In this document: positions 1 to 7,554 of the stretch, one piece after another
Numbering within the stretch: the stretch's first letter is position 1
How the letters are laid out: every line of letters begins with the position of its first letter
Translations under genes and position numbers: made by a program
Notes under the pieces: model-generated
The model's input: the letters and a program-made list of their open reading frames with translations, nothing else
Databases searched by the model: none
Told to the model about the DNA's origin: nothing
From: Planctomycetota bacterium
GTDB taxonomy: Bacteria; Planctomycetota; PUPC01; DSUN01
Assembly (NCBI GenBank): GCA_016872875.1
Contig: VGYW01000025.1
Span: 1 to 35,646 of the forward strand
Reading direction: 5' to 3'
DNA length: 35,646 nucleotides

Positions 1-209
1 TGGCTCGACGCCGCTGTGGGCTTTCGCGGAGCCCGTCCGGAAGAGCCCTCAGCCTGGCTGGCGGATGCGATCCGTGGGGCGACGGGTGCCATCATGCCGG
101 GCGCTTCGGCAGTCCACAGCGGTCTCAAGCGACCGCACTCCACAGGCTGTCGCACTCATCAGGGGATTCGACGACGAGGACGACGGCGAGGACGATGGGG
201 GCAGAGCTG

Positions 210-237
210 GTTGACCGCTGTGGCGATTTGCGCATAA
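210..237 (+). promoter_or_regulatory. Candidate sigma-70 promoter of the 248 gene, possibly leaderless
   Basis: A TTGACC hexamer (210-215) is followed after 16 bp by CATAAT (232-237). Transcription would begin near 244, only a few bases before the ATG at 248, and no Shine-Dalgarno sequence lies in front of that ATG. The mRNA may therefore be leaderless. The call rests on hexamer matches only. The remaining bases 1-209 show no gene I can support. Confidence 0.45.
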
Positions 238-247
238 TCCGTGGGCT

Positions 248-2197
248 ATGGGCAAGACCTTCGCGGGCGTGGCGCCCCACGGCTTCACGATTCGGGCGCT
301 CGCCATCGGCACAGCACTCTCGATCTTCCTCAACATCGCCTGCCCCTACGTGGTGCTCGTGATGCAGGTGGCGGGGCTGACCTCCGACTACATCACGGCC
401 GGGGCGATGATGCTCCTGTTCGTCCTCGTCCTGGTCGTGAATCCGCTCCTCAAGCTCCTCTTCGGGCGCCACGCGCTCTCGGCCACGGAACTCCTCCTCA
501 TCTACACGATGATGATCGTCGCCTCGGCCATCCCCACCTGGGGCCTGGTGACCAACATGTTCCACATCCTCACGCGGCCCTTCTACTACGCGACGCCGGA
601 GAACGCCTGGACCGAGATGATCGTGCCGCACATCCCGCGCTGGGTGGCGCCCCACGAGCCGGAGGTGGCCAACTACTTCTACAACGGGTTGCCGCGTGGG
701 GAGTCCATCCCCTGGCAGGCCTGGGTGATGCCGCTCGCCTGGTGGGTGGCCCTGATGGTGGCCGTTTACTTCGTGATGATCTGCCTGATGGTCCTCGTGC
801 GGCGGCAGTGGGTGGTCCACGAGCGCCTCACCTTCCCCCTCACCCACCCCCCGATGGAGCTGCTCAAGGGGAACGACCAGCGCCTGGTCCCGCCCCTCTT
901 CAAGACCCTGAAGTTCTGGGTGCCGTTCGCCATCGTGTTCTTCATCGTCAGCACCAGGGCCATCAACTTCCGCGACCCCGGCTTCCCCCAGATCGAGCTC
1001 GTCACCTGGCAGCCCTTCTTCCGCCGCACGATCTGGATCGGCTTCTTCTGGAACTTCGCCATCGTCGGGGTGACGTACTTCATCAACCTCGACGTCGCGG
1101 CGAGCCTCTGGCTCTTCAGCCTGCTGCTGAAGATCGAGACGGGGGTGTTCAACACGATCGGCTTCAAGCTGGGCGGCCGCCACGAGTGGCTGACGGGCAG
1201 CTCGGTGGCGACGGCGCACCAGTGCTTCGGCGCCCTCATCGTCCTCTCCGCCGCCGTCCTCTGGCGCACCAGGCACCACCTCCGCGACGTCCTCCGCAAG
1301 GCATTCCGCAACGCCCGCGACGTGGACGACTCCGACGAGGTCCTCTCCTACCGCGGCGCGGTCTTCGGCATCATCGGTGGCACCGCCTTCATCGTCGCCT
1401 GGTTCGCACAGGCGGGGCTGCCCTGGCACACCGGGCTGATCTTCCTGTTCGTCGCCAACCTGGTCTTCTTCGGCATCACGCGCGTCGTGGCCGTGGGCGG
1501 CATCGGGTTCACCTCGGCCCCCATGCTCCCACAGGTGTTCATGGTCTACTGCATCGGGCCGCAGTTCCTCGGCCCCAAGGGCCTCACCCAGATGGCCTTC
1601 CAGTATAGCTGGGCCGCCGAGTACCGCACCTCGGTGATGACCTCGAGCATCAACGGCATGAAGCTCGTCCACGGCTGCGAGGGCAACCCGCGGCGGGTCT
1701 TCCTGGGCATGATGCTCGCCGTCGTCGCGGGCATGGCGGGCGCCATCTGGATGACGCTTCAGCTCAACTACAACCGCGGCGGGGCCAACATGCGGCAGTT
1801 CGGCGTCCCCACCCTCGCCTACCAGTTCGTCGAGCACCACATGAAGAACCCGTTCGAGGCCGGCTGGGTGGCGGAGCGGTGGGGCTTCACGGCCATTGGC
1901 GGCGCGGCGATGGCGCTCCTCGTCTTCCTGCGCCACAGCTTCGCCTGGTGGCCCGTCCACTACGTCGGCTTCGTCGTCGCCGACTCCTGGGTCATGGGCT
2001 GGGCCTGGTGGAGCGTGTTCCTGGGCTGGCTCGCCAAGCTCATCATCATGCGGGGCGGCGGGGCCGTCGCCTATCGCCGCTACATGCCCATCTTCCTCGG
2101 CATGCTCTTCGGCCAGCTCATCTGCGGCGGATTCTGGATGGTCGTGGACGCAATCGAAGGGCGGGTGGGCGACTTCGTCTACATCGGAGTCCCCTAA
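248..2197 (+). CDS. Polytopic membrane protein, DUF6785/DUF6784-like (OPT-transporter-like)
   Basis: This 649-residue protein is almost entirely hydrophobic, with roughly a dozen or more membrane segments from about residue 15 to the C-terminus. It has Trp- and Pro-rich loops, for example around residues 115-165. The layout, with an early segment of the type NIACPYVVLVMQVAGLTSDY and a late segment rich in Trp and Met, matches the large integral membrane proteins annotated DUF6785/DUF6784 in planctomycete-like genomes, which resemble oligopeptide (OPT) transporters. That family assignment is from memory and was not searched. No substrate can be named. The gene stands alone. The ATG at 248 is used because the hydrophobic N-terminus begins there and a promoter-like pair lies just upstream. 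The next gene is convergent, with one 24-bp palindrome (2238-2261) between the two stop codons. Confidence 0.75.
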   Translation: MGKTFAGVAPHGFTIRALAIGTALSIFLNIACPYVVLVMQVAGLTSDYITAGAMMLLFVLVLVVNPLLKLLFGRHALSATELLLIYTMMIVASAIPTWGLVTNMFHILTRPFYYATPENAWTEMIVPHIPRWVAPHEPEVANYFYNGLPRGESIPWQAWVMPLAWWVALMVAVYFVMICLMVLVRRQWVVHERLTFPLTHPPMELLKGNDQRLVPPLFKTLKFWVPFAIVFFIVSTRAINFRDPGFPQIELVTWQPFFRRTIWIGFFWNFAIVGVTYFINLDVAASLWLFSLLLKIETGVFNTIGFKLGGRHEWLTGSSVATAHQCFGALIVLSAAVLWRTRHHLRDVLRKAFRNARDVDDSDEVLSYRGAVFGIIGGTAFIVAWFAQAGLPWHTGLIFLFVANLVFFGITRVVAVGGIGFTSAPMLPQVFMVYCIGPQFLGPKGLTQMAFQYSWAAEYRTSVMTSSINGMKLVHGCEGNPRRVFLGMMLAVVAGMAGAIWMTLQLNYNRGGANMRQFGVPTLAYQFVEHHMKNPFEAGWVAERWGFTAIGGAAMALLVFLRHSFAWWPVHYVGFVVADSWVMGWAWWSVFLGWLAKLIIMRGGGAVAYRRYMPIFLGMLFGQLICGGFWMVVDAIEGRVGDFVYIGVP

Positions 2198-2237
2198 GTA
2201 GCCCACCACGGTTCTCGCAGCCGAGTGCGTCGCCTGG

Positions 2238-2261
2238 TTCCGGAGTTGGCCAACTCCGGAA
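2238..2261. promoter_or_regulatory. Isolated copy of the 24-bp GAGT-N6-ACTC palindrome
   Basis: This is a perfect 24-bp palindrome with half-site TTCCGGAGTTGG. It directly abuts the stop codon of the minus-strand regulator at 2262 and sits in the short gap behind the convergent gene ending at 2197. It is the same sequence as the array at 2928-4272 but lies 690 bp away, out of the 110-bp register. It could act as an operator or as a terminator-like hairpin for either convergent gene. Confidence 0.7.
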
Positions 2262-2909
2262 TCACCCTCCAAGCCAGGCGAGCACGGTCCCCAGCATCTC
2301 CGCATGGCAGCGCGTGCGCTGATTCCTTGAGATCACCCACACTCCCGCAGAGCGCTCGCGGACGTAGCCCCTCCTCACCAGCTTGTCCAGATGCCGCCAG
2401 CAGGCCTGCTCCGACATCTTCAGGTTGGCCACGACCGACCCAGCGGTGCACTCTCCTTTCTCCTTGAGCATCTGAAGCACAAGAAGACGACGAACGTTGG
2501 TGAACGCCGTCGAAGCGTCGAAGACCATGTCCATCGCGGCCGCAACCCGGCGTTCCACCGTTTCAAGAGTGCGCGGCGACAAGTGCAGGTTACCCTCCGC
2601 GTCCCATCCCTTCAGCGTGGCGGGCAGGCCCGCAAACACTCGCTCCACAGTGCCCCAGGGGTCGAAAGGCCAACCAGACTTGGAGGCATTCCCGATGGCG
2701 TAGTACACCCGGCTCCCGGAGCGCCTGCGGTGCACGCCGCCAACGGTCGCCAACCGCGAGAGGTGAGCAGAGGTCTGGTCACGTGGCAGCTTTGCCCGGC
2801 GGGAGAGTTCGGTGGACGTCAGCTCCCGCTCCCCCGAGAGATGATAGAGGATGAGGAGACTCCCGTCACACGCCAGAACCCGGCACGTTCCTGCAATCGT
2901 CTCCAGCAT
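2262..2909 (-). CDS. ArsR-like transcriptional regulator with two winged-helix domains
   Basis: The 215-residue protein has two winged-helix domains. The N-terminal one (about residues 5-75) contains a recognition-helix region RDQTSAHLSRLATVG followed by the wing HRRRSGSRVYY, an ArsR-type arrangement. The second (about residues 130-205) contains SEQACWRHLDKLVRRGYV and a wing RSAGVWVI. No cysteine pair of the metal-sensing kind is obvious. The ATG at 2909 is preceded by AGGAGG at good spacing. Palindromes lie 20-42 bp upstream of the start (2928-2951) and directly after the stop (2238-2261), and 12 more follow upstream, so self-regulation through these sites is a natural inference. The N-terminal domain aligns well with the incomplete regulator at 35401 (shared HLxRLA, RRRSG, AC and EL positions), so the two are likely paralogues. 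The effector is unknown. Confidence 0.8.
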   Translation of the reverse strand: MLETIAGTCRVLACDGSLLILYHLSGERELTSTELSRRAKLPRDQTSAHLSRLATVGGVHRRRSGSRVYYAIGNASKSGWPFDPWGTVERVFAGLPATLKGWDAEGNLHLSPRTLETVERRVAAAMDMVFDASTAFTNVRRLLVLQMLKEKGECTAGSVVANLKMSEQACWRHLDKLVRRGYVRERSAGVWVISRNQRTRCHAEMLGTVLAWLGG

Positions 2910-2927
2910 TGCCCTGCCTCCTGCCTG

Positions 2928-4272
2928 TCCCGGAGTTGGCCAACTCCGGAATCGGGCGCCCGACCGAGAAAACCCAGTCCCGCGGGAAGAGCGGGCACGC
3001 CATGGCGGTCATTCCAACCGTGGGCCGTCCTCTCTTGATTCCGGAGTTGGCCAACTCCGGAACAGAAAACGCCACACAGCATGCCAAGACATGGAGCCAC
3101 ACACGGCAAAGAACTGCGGCCACCTCCGCCATTGCGCCGGCCCCGCCTTTTCCGGAACCGGCCAACTGCGCAAGCAGATGAAGGATGAGAAGGCGCAAGC
3201 CGCACGGCAAATCATAGCACACGGCCACACCCCTTTCAAGCGCTGCGCGGCCCCCCCGTCCCGCAGTTGGCCAACTCCGGAACGAGCGACACACTCACAG
3301 CGGCCCATAGGTGCAGCAAAACCAAAAGGTTGCTGAGCCCGCTACGGGTGCCGCGCGGGCTTGACTGGTTCCGGAGTTGGCCAACTCCGGAATAGGCCAG
3401 CGGACCAGAATAGGGCATCCGCGGGGGAGGAGACTGACCTGGCTGCGACCGTTTCGTCTACCGTGCAGCCCCGATCGGCCCCGGACTTGCCCAACTCCGG
3501 AACGGGCCAGTAAACGAGGACGGACCATCCACGGGGGGAACACGGACCCGGGGGCGACCGTTCCATCTGCTGCGCGGCCCGGCCTGGTCCCGGAGTTGGC
3601 CAACTCCGGAACGGGCCAGTGAACGGCGACGGACCATCCGCGGGGGAGGAGGCCAACCCTGCGCCGGCCGTTCCAACTGCTGCGTGGCCCCGACTGGTCC
3701 CGGAGTTGGCCAACTCCGGAATGGGCCAGTGAATGACGACGGGCCATCTGCGGCGGAGGAGAAGGACCCTGCACCGCGCGGTCCAACTGCTGCGTGGCCT
3801 CGACTGGTCCCGGAGTTGGCCAACTCCGGAATGGGCCAGAAAATGACCACGGACCATCTGCGGCGGAGGAGAGGGACCCTGCACCGCGTGTTCCAACTGC
3901 TGCGTGGCCCCGCCCGGTCCCGGAGTTGGCCAACTCCGGAAAGGGCCAGTGAACGAGGACGGACCATCCGCGGGGGGGAGACGGACAGTGCGCCGGCCGT
4001 TCCAACTGCTGCGTGGCCCCGACGGGTCCCGGAGTTGGCCAACTCAGGATCAGACCAGCAGGGGAGGACGGACCACCCACGGCGGGGAACACGGACCCGG
4101 GGGCGACCGTTCGATCTGCTGCGCGGCCCCGAGTGGTCCCGGAGTTGGCCAACTCCGGAAGAGGCGAGCGGACAAGGAGGGGCATTGCCCGTGGGGAAAG
4201 TGGGGGACCTGGCGGCGCCCGTTTCATCTCCCACGTTGCCCCGAGTGGTCACGGGGTTAGCCAGCTCCGGCA
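2928..4272. repeat. Array of 13 palindromes at about 110-bp spacing
   Basis: Copies of a 24-bp palindrome (half-site T[TC]CCGGAGTTGG, then its complement) begin at 2928, 3039, 3150, 3259, 3369, 3479, 3588, 3698, 3808, 3918, 4027, 4137 and 4249. Successive distances are 111, 111, 109, 110, 110, 109, 110, 110, 110, 109, 110 and 112 bp. The inner 18 bp are perfect at 2928, 3039, 3369, 3588, 3698, 3808, 3918 and 4137; copies at 3150 and 4249 are clearly degenerate. From about 3300 to 4250 the spacers are also related to each other, so the array is a tandem repeat of a 110-bp unit. Spacers at 2952-3258 are much less alike, yet the palindrome and spacing persist there. I find no gene in 2910-4894: 110 is not a multiple of 3, so the open frames across the array are composition artefacts. 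Confidence 0.92.
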
Positions 4273-4457
4273 ATGGGCCGGCAGATGACAAGGGGCCACG
4301 CTCGCCGGAGGAATGAGACGTGGCAGCCACTGTCTTAGGGATCCGCCTGCCCAGTGTTGGTTGCGAGTCGCCGGAGCCGGGATAAACCACGAGCAAGTCC
4401 TCCGCGACTGTGCGTCCTGCGCAGAGGAAGGGCCCCCGCCCTGCGCCGGGCCACTCG

Positions 4458-4567
4458 CAGCGATTCAGACGTAAGCGCCCTGCCTGGTGTCCCGCACCCA
4501 CCGACGCAAGGTCGGCGGGGGCAGGAAACCAATGGCTTCACGATGGTTTCTTACGTCTGAATCGCTG
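4458..4567. repeat. Inverted repeat with 18-bp arms
   Basis: The arms at 4458-4475 and 4550-4567 are exact reverse complements (one arm reads CTTACGTCTGAATCGCTG) around a 74-bp centre. A further copy of one arm, differing by one base (TTACGTCTGAGTCGCTGG), stands at 6481-6498. The element lies in a non-coding stretch. It may be a small non-autonomous mobile element, or the remnant of one. Nothing else was recognised in 4273-4650. Confidence 0.6.
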
Positions 4568-4652
4568 GGCCACTCGGGGTTGCATTGCTCTTGCAGAAGC
4601 CAATAATGTCAAATGCGAGATCCTTAAGGCGGCCCGTGGCCGCAACCAAAGA

Positions 4653-4719
4653 GGATGATTGGATGTATGGATGAATGGATGTCTGACATTCATCCACCCA
4701 TCCATTCATCCATCCATCC
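4653..4719. repeat. Hairpin built from a GGATG-type short repeat
   Basis: One arm is an irregular run of TGGATGA-like units and the other is its complement, a run of CATCC units. Folded as RNA it would form a long stem with a short loop. It is preceded by AACCAAAGAGGAT, a boundary motif shared with elements at 13682, 27349, 33390 and (inverted) 34380. It lies about 175 bp before the oxidoreductase at 4895. The rest of 4720-4894 shows a pair of related GGGTA-containing segments (about 4808-4850) and nothing else. Confidence 0.7.
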
Positions 4720-4894
4720 TCGCCAACATGTGCGCAAGACGCGCACGAGTCACGACGGAAGGTTCTAACGGCCGAGTGAGAGCCCGCGCAGGGCTTCGGT
4801 GCGCTCACTTGGGCACTGGGTATCGAAGTCAGGCATTGGGTACTCCGCCGTTCGGCCATTTTGGCTGAAGGCAGCGGCCAGATCAGGAGAAGCC

Positions 4895-5902
4895 ATGGGC
4901 AAGCTCAAGGTGGGAACCGTCGGCCTCCGAGCGGGGCACCCCCGCCAGTGGGAGGGGAGCCAGCTCGTCGAGACGCACGGGGTGTGCGACACGGATGAGG
5001 CCCTGCTCCGCTCCGTGGCCGAACAGTGCGGGGCGAAGGTGGCCTCGACCGATTACCGCGACCTCGTGGCCTGCCCCGACATTGACATCATCTTCGTGGC
5101 CTCGCCCGACCAGTGGCACTGCGAGCACGCCTGCGCCGCCATGCGCGCGGGCAAACACGTCCTCTGCGAGAAGCCGATGGTCATGACCCTCGACGAGTGC
5201 GAGGAGGTGGTCCGCACGGCCGACGCGACGGGGGTGAAGCTCCTCGTCGGCCAGGTGTGCCGCTTCGCCCCGGGCTTCGTCATGGCCAAACGCCTCATCG
5301 AGCAGGGCACGATCGGCGAGCTCTTCTTCCTGGAATCCGAATACGCCCACGACTACACGCACATCAAGGGCGTGGGCGGCTGGCGGGTGGACCCGGTGCG
5401 GCTGCGGCACCCGTTCCTGGGCGGCGCCTGCCACGCGGTGGACCTGCTCCGCTGGGTCGGGGGGAACGTCGCGGAGGTCTTCGCCTACGCCAGCCGCAAG
5501 GCGCTGACGGATTGGCCCGTGGACGACTGCACCATCGCGGCGATGCGGTTCGCCGAGGGGAACGTGCTCGGCAAGGCCTTCTGCGGCGTCGGCGTCAAGC
5601 GGCCCTACACCATGCGCAGCGTCTTCTACGGCACCAGGGGCACCATCGTCTGCGACAACACGAGTCCCGAGCTCCAGCTCGCCAGCGAGAGCGCCTTCGG
5701 CCACCAGCGCTTCGCCTCCGTGCCCGTCGAAGTTGCCAGCCACAACAAGCGTGCCGAGATGGACGCCCTTGCCCGCGCGATTCTCGACGGCACGGAGGTC
5801 GAGCTCGACGAGCGCGAGGGCGCCCGCACCGTGGCCACCTGCCTCGCCGCCGTGGAATCCGCCGCCGCGGGCAGGCCAGTCCCCGTGAGGAACGAGTGGT
5901 AG
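4895..5902 (+). CDS. Gfo/Idh/MocA-family NAD(P)-dependent oxidoreductase
   Basis: A 335-residue protein of usual length for the family. The N-terminal Rossmann fold starts at residue 4, but its dinucleotide loop is atypical (VGTVGLRAGHPRQW), lacking a clean GxGxxG. The family hallmark EKP is at residues 92-94 (CEKPMVMTLDE). The C-terminal alpha/beta domain includes GGACHAVDLLRW (about residues 175-186), matching the position of the catalytic His/Asp motif of sugar dehydrogenases. The substrate is probably a sugar, inositol or derivative but cannot be fixed. The ATG at 4895 is chosen because AGGAGA lies just upstream and the fold begins there, although the frame stays open further upstream. 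The gene stands alone between non-coding repeat regions, so its pathway is not shown by neighbours. Confidence 0.88.
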   Translation: MGKLKVGTVGLRAGHPRQWEGSQLVETHGVCDTDEALLRSVAEQCGAKVASTDYRDLVACPDIDIIFVASPDQWHCEHACAAMRAGKHVLCEKPMVMTLDECEEVVRTADATGVKLLVGQVCRFAPGFVMAKRLIEQGTIGELFFLESEYAHDYTHIKGVGGWRVDPVRLRHPFLGGACHAVDLLRWVGGNVAEVFAYASRKALTDWPVDDCTIAAMRFAEGNVLGKAFCGVGVKRPYTMRSVFYGTRGTIVCDNTSPELQLASESAFGHQRFASVPVEVASHNKRAEMDALARAILDGTEVELDEREGARTVATCLAAVESAAAGRPVPVRNEW

Positions 5903-6093
5903 GAAGAGCGGTGTTGGGTGTTCAGTGTTGGGGATAGGAAGGGCAGTGGCACTTCAGCCGGTTGAAAGTCCCGACCCCACCGACCCTTCGACTCCGCTCG
6001 GGGTAGGCTCTTGCGTCAGTGGTGCGAGGGATTCGCAGCTAGAGGCGGCGGCCCCAGCCCCCACACCCCATCTGGACAGGCGGGCTCGCAACC

Positions 6094-6335
6094 ATGATTG
6101 CAGAGTCATATGACTCTGCAATCATCTTTGTGGCTCTCTCTCTCTGTGGCTCTCTCTCCCGCCCGCCGCCCATCATCCGTCCCTATCAGGGCAGGCGAGC
6201 CTCGGAGCCATGATTGCAGAGTCATATGACTCTGCAATTATCCTTGTGGCTCTCTCCCGGCGCCCTTCATCCGTCCCCATCAGGGCAGGCGAGCCCCGGA
6301 ACCATGATTGCAGAGTCATATGACTCTGCAATTAT
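6094..6335. promoter_or_regulatory. Three tandem copies of a 32-bp GAGT-N6-ACTC palindrome
   Basis: Copies lie at 6094-6125, 6210-6241 and 6304-6335. The first is a perfect 32-bp palindrome (half-site ATGATTGCAGAGTCAT); the other two have one mismatched pair near the ends. They sit in partly repeated spacers containing runs of CTCTCTCT and a repeated CATCCGTCCC block, with start-to-start distances of 116 and 94 bp. The same 26-bp core (ATTGCAGAGTCAT and its complement) occurs once more at 35354-35379 before an ArsR-like gene. The rest of 5903-6597 holds no supported gene. Confidence 0.85.
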
Positions 6336-6514
6336 CTCTGTAGCCCTCGTTCTCTAGCCCTCGTTCTTGGCTGCCACGGGCGGGGGAGGGTGAGGGGCGT
6401 TCCGAGTAGCCGCCAATCCGTTCCCCCACCGAGGCAAGCTCGGTGCGGCCAGCCAAGTCTGGGTCACTCTGCTGGCCGCCTTACGTCTGAGTCGCTGGCA
6501 AGCGGGGATATGGC

Positions 6515-6548
6515 TTGACAGGGGGCGGCAGAGAGTCGTAGACTCTGC
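6515..6548 (+). promoter_or_regulatory. Candidate promoter with a degenerate operator, upstream of the ThuA gene
   Basis: TTGACA (6515-6520) is followed 18 bp later by TAGACT (6539-6544), a weak -10. Over the -10 lies an imperfect palindrome (6528-6548) with arms GCAGAG and CTCTGC, resembling the outer half-sites of the palindromes at 6094-6335 but with a 5-bp inner gap (AGAGT-N5-ACTCT). This is the same layout as at 35327-35389. Regulation by the same protein is inference only. Confidence 0.4.
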
Positions 6549-6597
6549 ACCTGTGTGGCCTTTGGCGATGATGTGCCTGAGAGAAGGAGACGTGGCA

Positions 6598-7305
6598 ATG
6601 ACGAGGCGACTGGCGTTGGCGGTGCTGGCGTTCGCGGCCTTCGGGCTGAGCGCCCAGGGCGGCGAGAAGGTCAAGCTCTTCTTCCTCCAGGGCGGCGGAC
6701 ACGACTGGAAGGGGAACTTCGCCATCCTCCAGCCGATCCTGGAGAAGACGGGCGACTTTGAGATCGCGGCCTCGGCCGACATGAACGAGCTGAAGGCCGA
6801 GAACATCAAGAAGTACAACGTGGTGCTCTTCTACGGCTCGGGCCTGAACTTCGGCGACGCCGAGCAGGAGAAGGGGCTGTGCGACTGGGTGCGGGGCGGC
6901 GGCTGCTTCGCCGGAATCCACGGGGCCACCGACTCCTTCAAGAAGTCCGAAACCTACTGGGAGATGGTCGGCGGCCGCTTCAAGGGACACGGCGGCGGCA
7001 AGTTCACCGTCCGCATCATGGACAAGGAGCACGCCATCACGAAGCCGCTCGAGGACTTCGAGATTCAGGACGAGACCTACGACCACGCCTACCACAAGGA
7101 CTTCAAGCTGCACTCGCTGGTCCGCATAGACCGCGGCAAGGAGCAGCAGAGCATGGGCTGGTGCCACGAGTATGGCAAGGGCCGGGTCTTCTACACCAGC
7201 CTGGGCCACGGCCGCGAGGCATTTGTGAACCCGCACTTCCAGCGCCTCGTCGTGCGCGGCCTCTACTGGGCCGTCGGCCGCGAGCCGAAGGACACGGAGA
7301 AATGA
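6598..7305 (+). CDS. Exported ThuA-like domain protein
   Basis: A 235-residue protein with a signal peptide (residues 1-21, cleavage near LSAQGG) followed by a ThuA-like class-I-glutamine-amidotransferase fold. Family features visible are the first strand and loop FFLQGGGHDWKGN (about 28-40), a strand YNVVLFYGSG (about 73-82), GGCFAGIHGATDS (about 101-113), and GKGRVFYTSLGH near the C-terminus. ThuA-domain proteins in planctomycetes are often secreted and lie among sugar-catabolism genes. The family name comes from trehalose utilisation but its reaction is unsettled. The start at 6598 is fixed by GAAGGAGA seven bases upstream and by the signal peptide. The gene may be expressed from the promoter at 6515. 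It is followed by GTGACGC-type repeats rather than a co-directional partner at short range. Confidence 0.88.
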   Translation: MTRRLALAVLAFAAFGLSAQGGEKVKLFFLQGGGHDWKGNFAILQPILEKTGDFEIAASADMNELKAENIKKYNVVLFYGSGLNFGDAEQEKGLCDWVRGGGCFAGIHGATDSFKKSETYWEMVGGRFKGHGGGKFTVRIMDKEHAITKPLEDFEIQDETYDHAYHKDFKLHSLVRIDRGKEQQSMGWCHEYGKGRVFYTSLGHGREAFVNPHFQRLVVRGLYWAVGREPKDTEK

Positions 7306-7370
7306 CGCGTGATGCGTGACGCGTGACGCGTGAGAAGAAAGACGTGCCGCGTGCCGCGTCCCGCGTGCCA
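7303..7370. repeat. GTGACGCGTGA-type tandem run
   Basis: Directly at the stop codon of the ThuA gene begins a run of GTGATGC/GTGACGC units that changes to GTGCCGC/GTCCCGC units. The complementary run (GTCACGCGTCAC) is at 8371-8393, on the other side of the next gene, and a complete hairpin of the same family is at 9634-9712. Confidence 0.65.
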
Positions 7371-7387
7371 GAAGAGCGGAACGCCCC

Positions 7388-7526
7388 TTGTCATTCCGAG
7401 CGGAGCCCGCCGGCCGGCGGGCGAAGCCGAGGGACCTTTCGGGGGAGCGAACCGGCGTCACGGAGGCGCTTCGCTTGCCGGGGCCGGCTCCCTTGAAAGG
7501 TGCTTCGGCAGGCTCAGCATGACAGG
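7388..7526. repeat. Long imperfect inverted repeat (GTCATTCCGAG type)
   Basis: The left arm begins TTGTCATTCCGAGCGG and contains CGAAGCCGAGGGACCTTTC. The right arm, read in reverse complement, begins CCTGTCATGCTGAGCC and contains CGAAGCACCTTTC. Elements of this look are widespread intergenic repeats in environmental bacteria. It occupies the space just upstream of the gene at 7555 and is read through by the upstream-extended frame. Confidence 0.65.
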
Positions 7527-7554
7527 TGGGGGACCCATTGGCAGGGGGGTGGCA

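Noticed and set aside
125..2305. 726-residue minus-strand frame opposite the membrane protein
   Set aside because: Its composition (strings of Asp, Glu, His, Val, Arg) is the antisense shadow of GC-rich coding sequence; the plus-strand frame encodes coherent membrane segments.
2928..4272. CRISPR array
   Set aside because: The repeats are symmetric 24-bp palindromes, the 86-bp spacers are long and mostly related to one another, and no cas gene is present.
3295..4501. Long minus-strand open frames across the palindrome array, encoding repeats such as RSWPTPGP and SGVGQLRDQ
   Set aside because: The unit is 110 bp, not a multiple of three, so the same DNA appears in all frames along the array. 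There is no ribosome site and the frames arise because the unit has few stop codons.
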